NCBI GenBank assembly: GCA_012513875.1 | Contig: JAAZBI010000064.1 | Location: forward strand, 1 to 42,845 | Reading direction: 5' to 3' | Origin: Mollicutes bacterium | GTDB taxonomy: Bacteria > Bacillota_I > Bacilli_A > RF39 > UBA660 | DNA: 42,845 nucleotides | Part shown: positions 41,887-42,845 of the stretch, piece after piece | How positions within the stretch are numbered: position 1 is the stretch's first letter | Layout: each line of letters begins with the position of its first letter | The notes under the pieces: model-generated | What the model saw: the letters and a program-made list of their open reading frames with translations, nothing else | Told to the model about the DNA's origin: nothing | Databases searched by the model: none | Made by a program: the position numbers and the translations under genes

Positions 41887-42748
41887 AAGAAGAGCTCTTG
41901 GTAAAGGATTAGAGCAATTATTTAATTCGGAAAATTTAGATTTTAATCGTTTAGAAACAACTATTGTAGAAACTGCATCAAAAGATGAAATCATAAATGT
42001 AAAATTATCTGAATTAAGAAGTAATCCTTATCAACCAAGAAAGAATTTTGATGAAGAAGCTTTAAAAGAATTATCCAATTCAATTAAAGAGAATGGTGTT
42101 TTTCAACCAATCATTATTAAAAAAAGTATTAAAGGTTACGAAATAATAGCTGGAGAAAGAAGAGTTAAAGCTAGTGTTTTAGCAGGTTTAGAAACAATTC
42201 CTGCTATAGTTCGTGATTTTTCTGATGAAGAGATGATGCAAATAGCTTTATTAGAAAATTTACAAAGAGAAGATTTAAATGCAATTGAAGAAGCTCAAGC
42301 ATATAAATCAATGATTGAAAGTTTAAACATTACTCAAGATATTTTAAGTCAAAAACTTGGTAAAAGTCGTAGTCATATTACCAATATGTTAGGTTTATTA
42401 AGATTACCCAATAATATTCAAAATTTAGTAGTTCAAAATAAAATTTCAATGGGTCATGCTCGTGTTTTAAGTAAATTAGATGATTGGGAGTTAATTGATA
42501 GTTTAGCGAAAAGAATAATTAAAGATGATTTAAGTGTTCGTTCTTTAGAAAACATTGTTTCTATTCAACATCAACCCTTAAAACCTAAAAAAAAGAAAGA
42601 AAATAAATATCAATATTTAGAAGAATCTTTAAGTGAAAAACTAGAAACAAAAATATCAATTGAAAATAATAAAATAAGTATTAGTTTTTCTGATATAGAT
42701 GATTTAAATCGAATTTTAGAATTATTAAATATTGATATTGAAAGATAA
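41876..42748 (+). CDS. parB: Chromosome-partitioning protein ParB (Spo0J), CTPase
   Basis: 290 residues. CTP-binding motifs GERRVKAS near 92 and ENLQREDLNAIEEA near 140, then the helix-turn-helix QDILSQKLGKSRSHITNMLG. Residues Arg165 (in KSRSH) and Gly193 (in MGHAR) match the positions that in studied ParB/Noc proteins favour parS over Noc sites (Noc has Gln and Arg there). This fits the parS pair at 4071 and 4112. The C-terminus is a dimerisation domain. RBS AAGGAAGTG is inside parA. Confidence 0.95.
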   Translation: MENKRRALGKGLEQLFNSENLDFNRLETTIVETASKDEIINVKLSELRSNPYQPRKNFDEEALKELSNSIKENGVFQPIIIKKSIKGYEIIAGERRVKASVLAGLETIPAIVRDFSDEEMMQIALLENLQREDLNAIEEAQAYKSMIESLNITQDILSQKLGKSRSHITNMLGLLRLPNNIQNLVVQNKISMGHARVLSKLDDWELIDSLAKRIIKDDLSVRSLENIVSIQHQPLKPKKKKENKYQYLEESLSEKLETKISIENNKISISFSDIDDLNRILELLNIDIER

Positions 42749-42750
42749 TA

Positions 42751-42845
42751 ATGAAAAAAGAATATAGTTTAGGAACGAAAGTTATTATGAAAAAAATTCA
42801 TCCTTGTGGAAATAATCTTTTTGAAATAACTAGAGTTGGTATAGA
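42751..42845 (+). CDS. DUF951 family small protein (3'-truncated by window edge)
   Basis: Starts 2 bases after parB: MKKEYSLGTKVIMKKIHPCG then NNLFEITRVG. The lGt.V.MKK.HPCG.N.wei.R.G pattern is that of DUF951, a short protein of unknown role that commonly follows parB and precedes ychF in Firmicutes. Only 31 codons are present. No strong RBS, so probably coupled to parB. Confidence 0.8.
   Translation, partial: MKKEYSLGTKVIMKKIHPCGNNLFEITRVGI

Noticed and set aside
1..42845. CRISPR arrays, insertion sequences, prophage or restriction-modification genes
   Set aside because: No regularly spaced direct repeats, transposase, integrase or nuclease-methylase pairs were found on reading either strand.
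1..42845. Mycoplasma-type genetic code (TGA = Trp)
   Set aside because: tadA, holB, rsmC and others stop at TGA, and Trp positions use TGG.

Overview
The window is a 42.8 kb, AT-rich, densely packed chromosomal segment from a walled, low-GC Gram-positive bacterium (Bacillota, Bacilli/Erysipelotrichia-like). Gene content and order match the origin-proximal region of Bacillus: gyrB-gyrA, ffs/tadA, dnaX-ybaB-recR, holB-ricT-rsmI, metG-tatD-ksgA-spoVG, divIC, mrnC-rlmB-sigH-secE-nusG, rplKAJL-rpoBC, secG-rnr-smpB-ssrA. TGA is used as a stop (tadA, holB, rsmC) and Trp is encoded by TGG, so the genetic code is standard and this is not a Mycoplasma with UGA-Trp. Peptidoglycan genes (murD, a FemAB-type transferase, a 3D-domain protein) imply a cell wall. 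The species cannot be named from the sequence alone.

Layout. 1-4059: 3' part of gyrB and all of gyrA. 4060-4348: a regulatory intergenic region with two parS centromere sites, a Noc-type nucleoid-occlusion site and the SRP RNA gene with its promoter. 4349-12478: tadA, then a long replication/repair/translation run from dnaX to metG. 12526-16556: tatD, a 3D-domain protein, ksgA, spoVG, divIC, mrnC and rlmB. 16564-20325: a SigH-like sigma factor, secE-nusG and the L11-L1-L10-L7/L12 genes, with two similar L1-type leaders and a classic L10 leader. 20394-28235: rsmC-like methyltransferase, rpoB and rpoC. 28318-31958: secG-rnr-smpB, a short hypothetical gene on the minus strand, and tmRNA. 31959-33330: a small accessory-looking island just downstream of ssrA, with a start-less ORF remnant, two tiny membrane ORFs and an orphan 260-aa membrane protein. 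33346-37314: FemAB-type transferase (minus), murD and eno. 37378-42845: yvlD-like, lgt, trxB, an HD-domain protein, whiA, parA, parB and the start of a DUF951 gene.

Nearly all genes lie on the plus strand, co-oriented with presumed replication away from an origin to the left of the window. Promoters are recognisable as TTGACA-like boxes 17 bp upstream of TATAAT/TAAAAT, often with an extended TGn, and most transcription units end in AT-framed hairpins with T runs.

The most notable signals are the side-by-side parS and Noc-type sites after gyrA, a second Noc-type site embedded in the ybaB coding sequence, and ParB residues that predict parS rather than Noc-site specificity. Others are the duplicated L1-type leader, an Asn at the E. 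coli His526 position of RpoB (predicting intrinsic rifampicin resistance), and the island behind ssrA. I did not find a clearly new defence or biosynthetic system; the island of small membrane ORFs is the best candidate for something undescribed.
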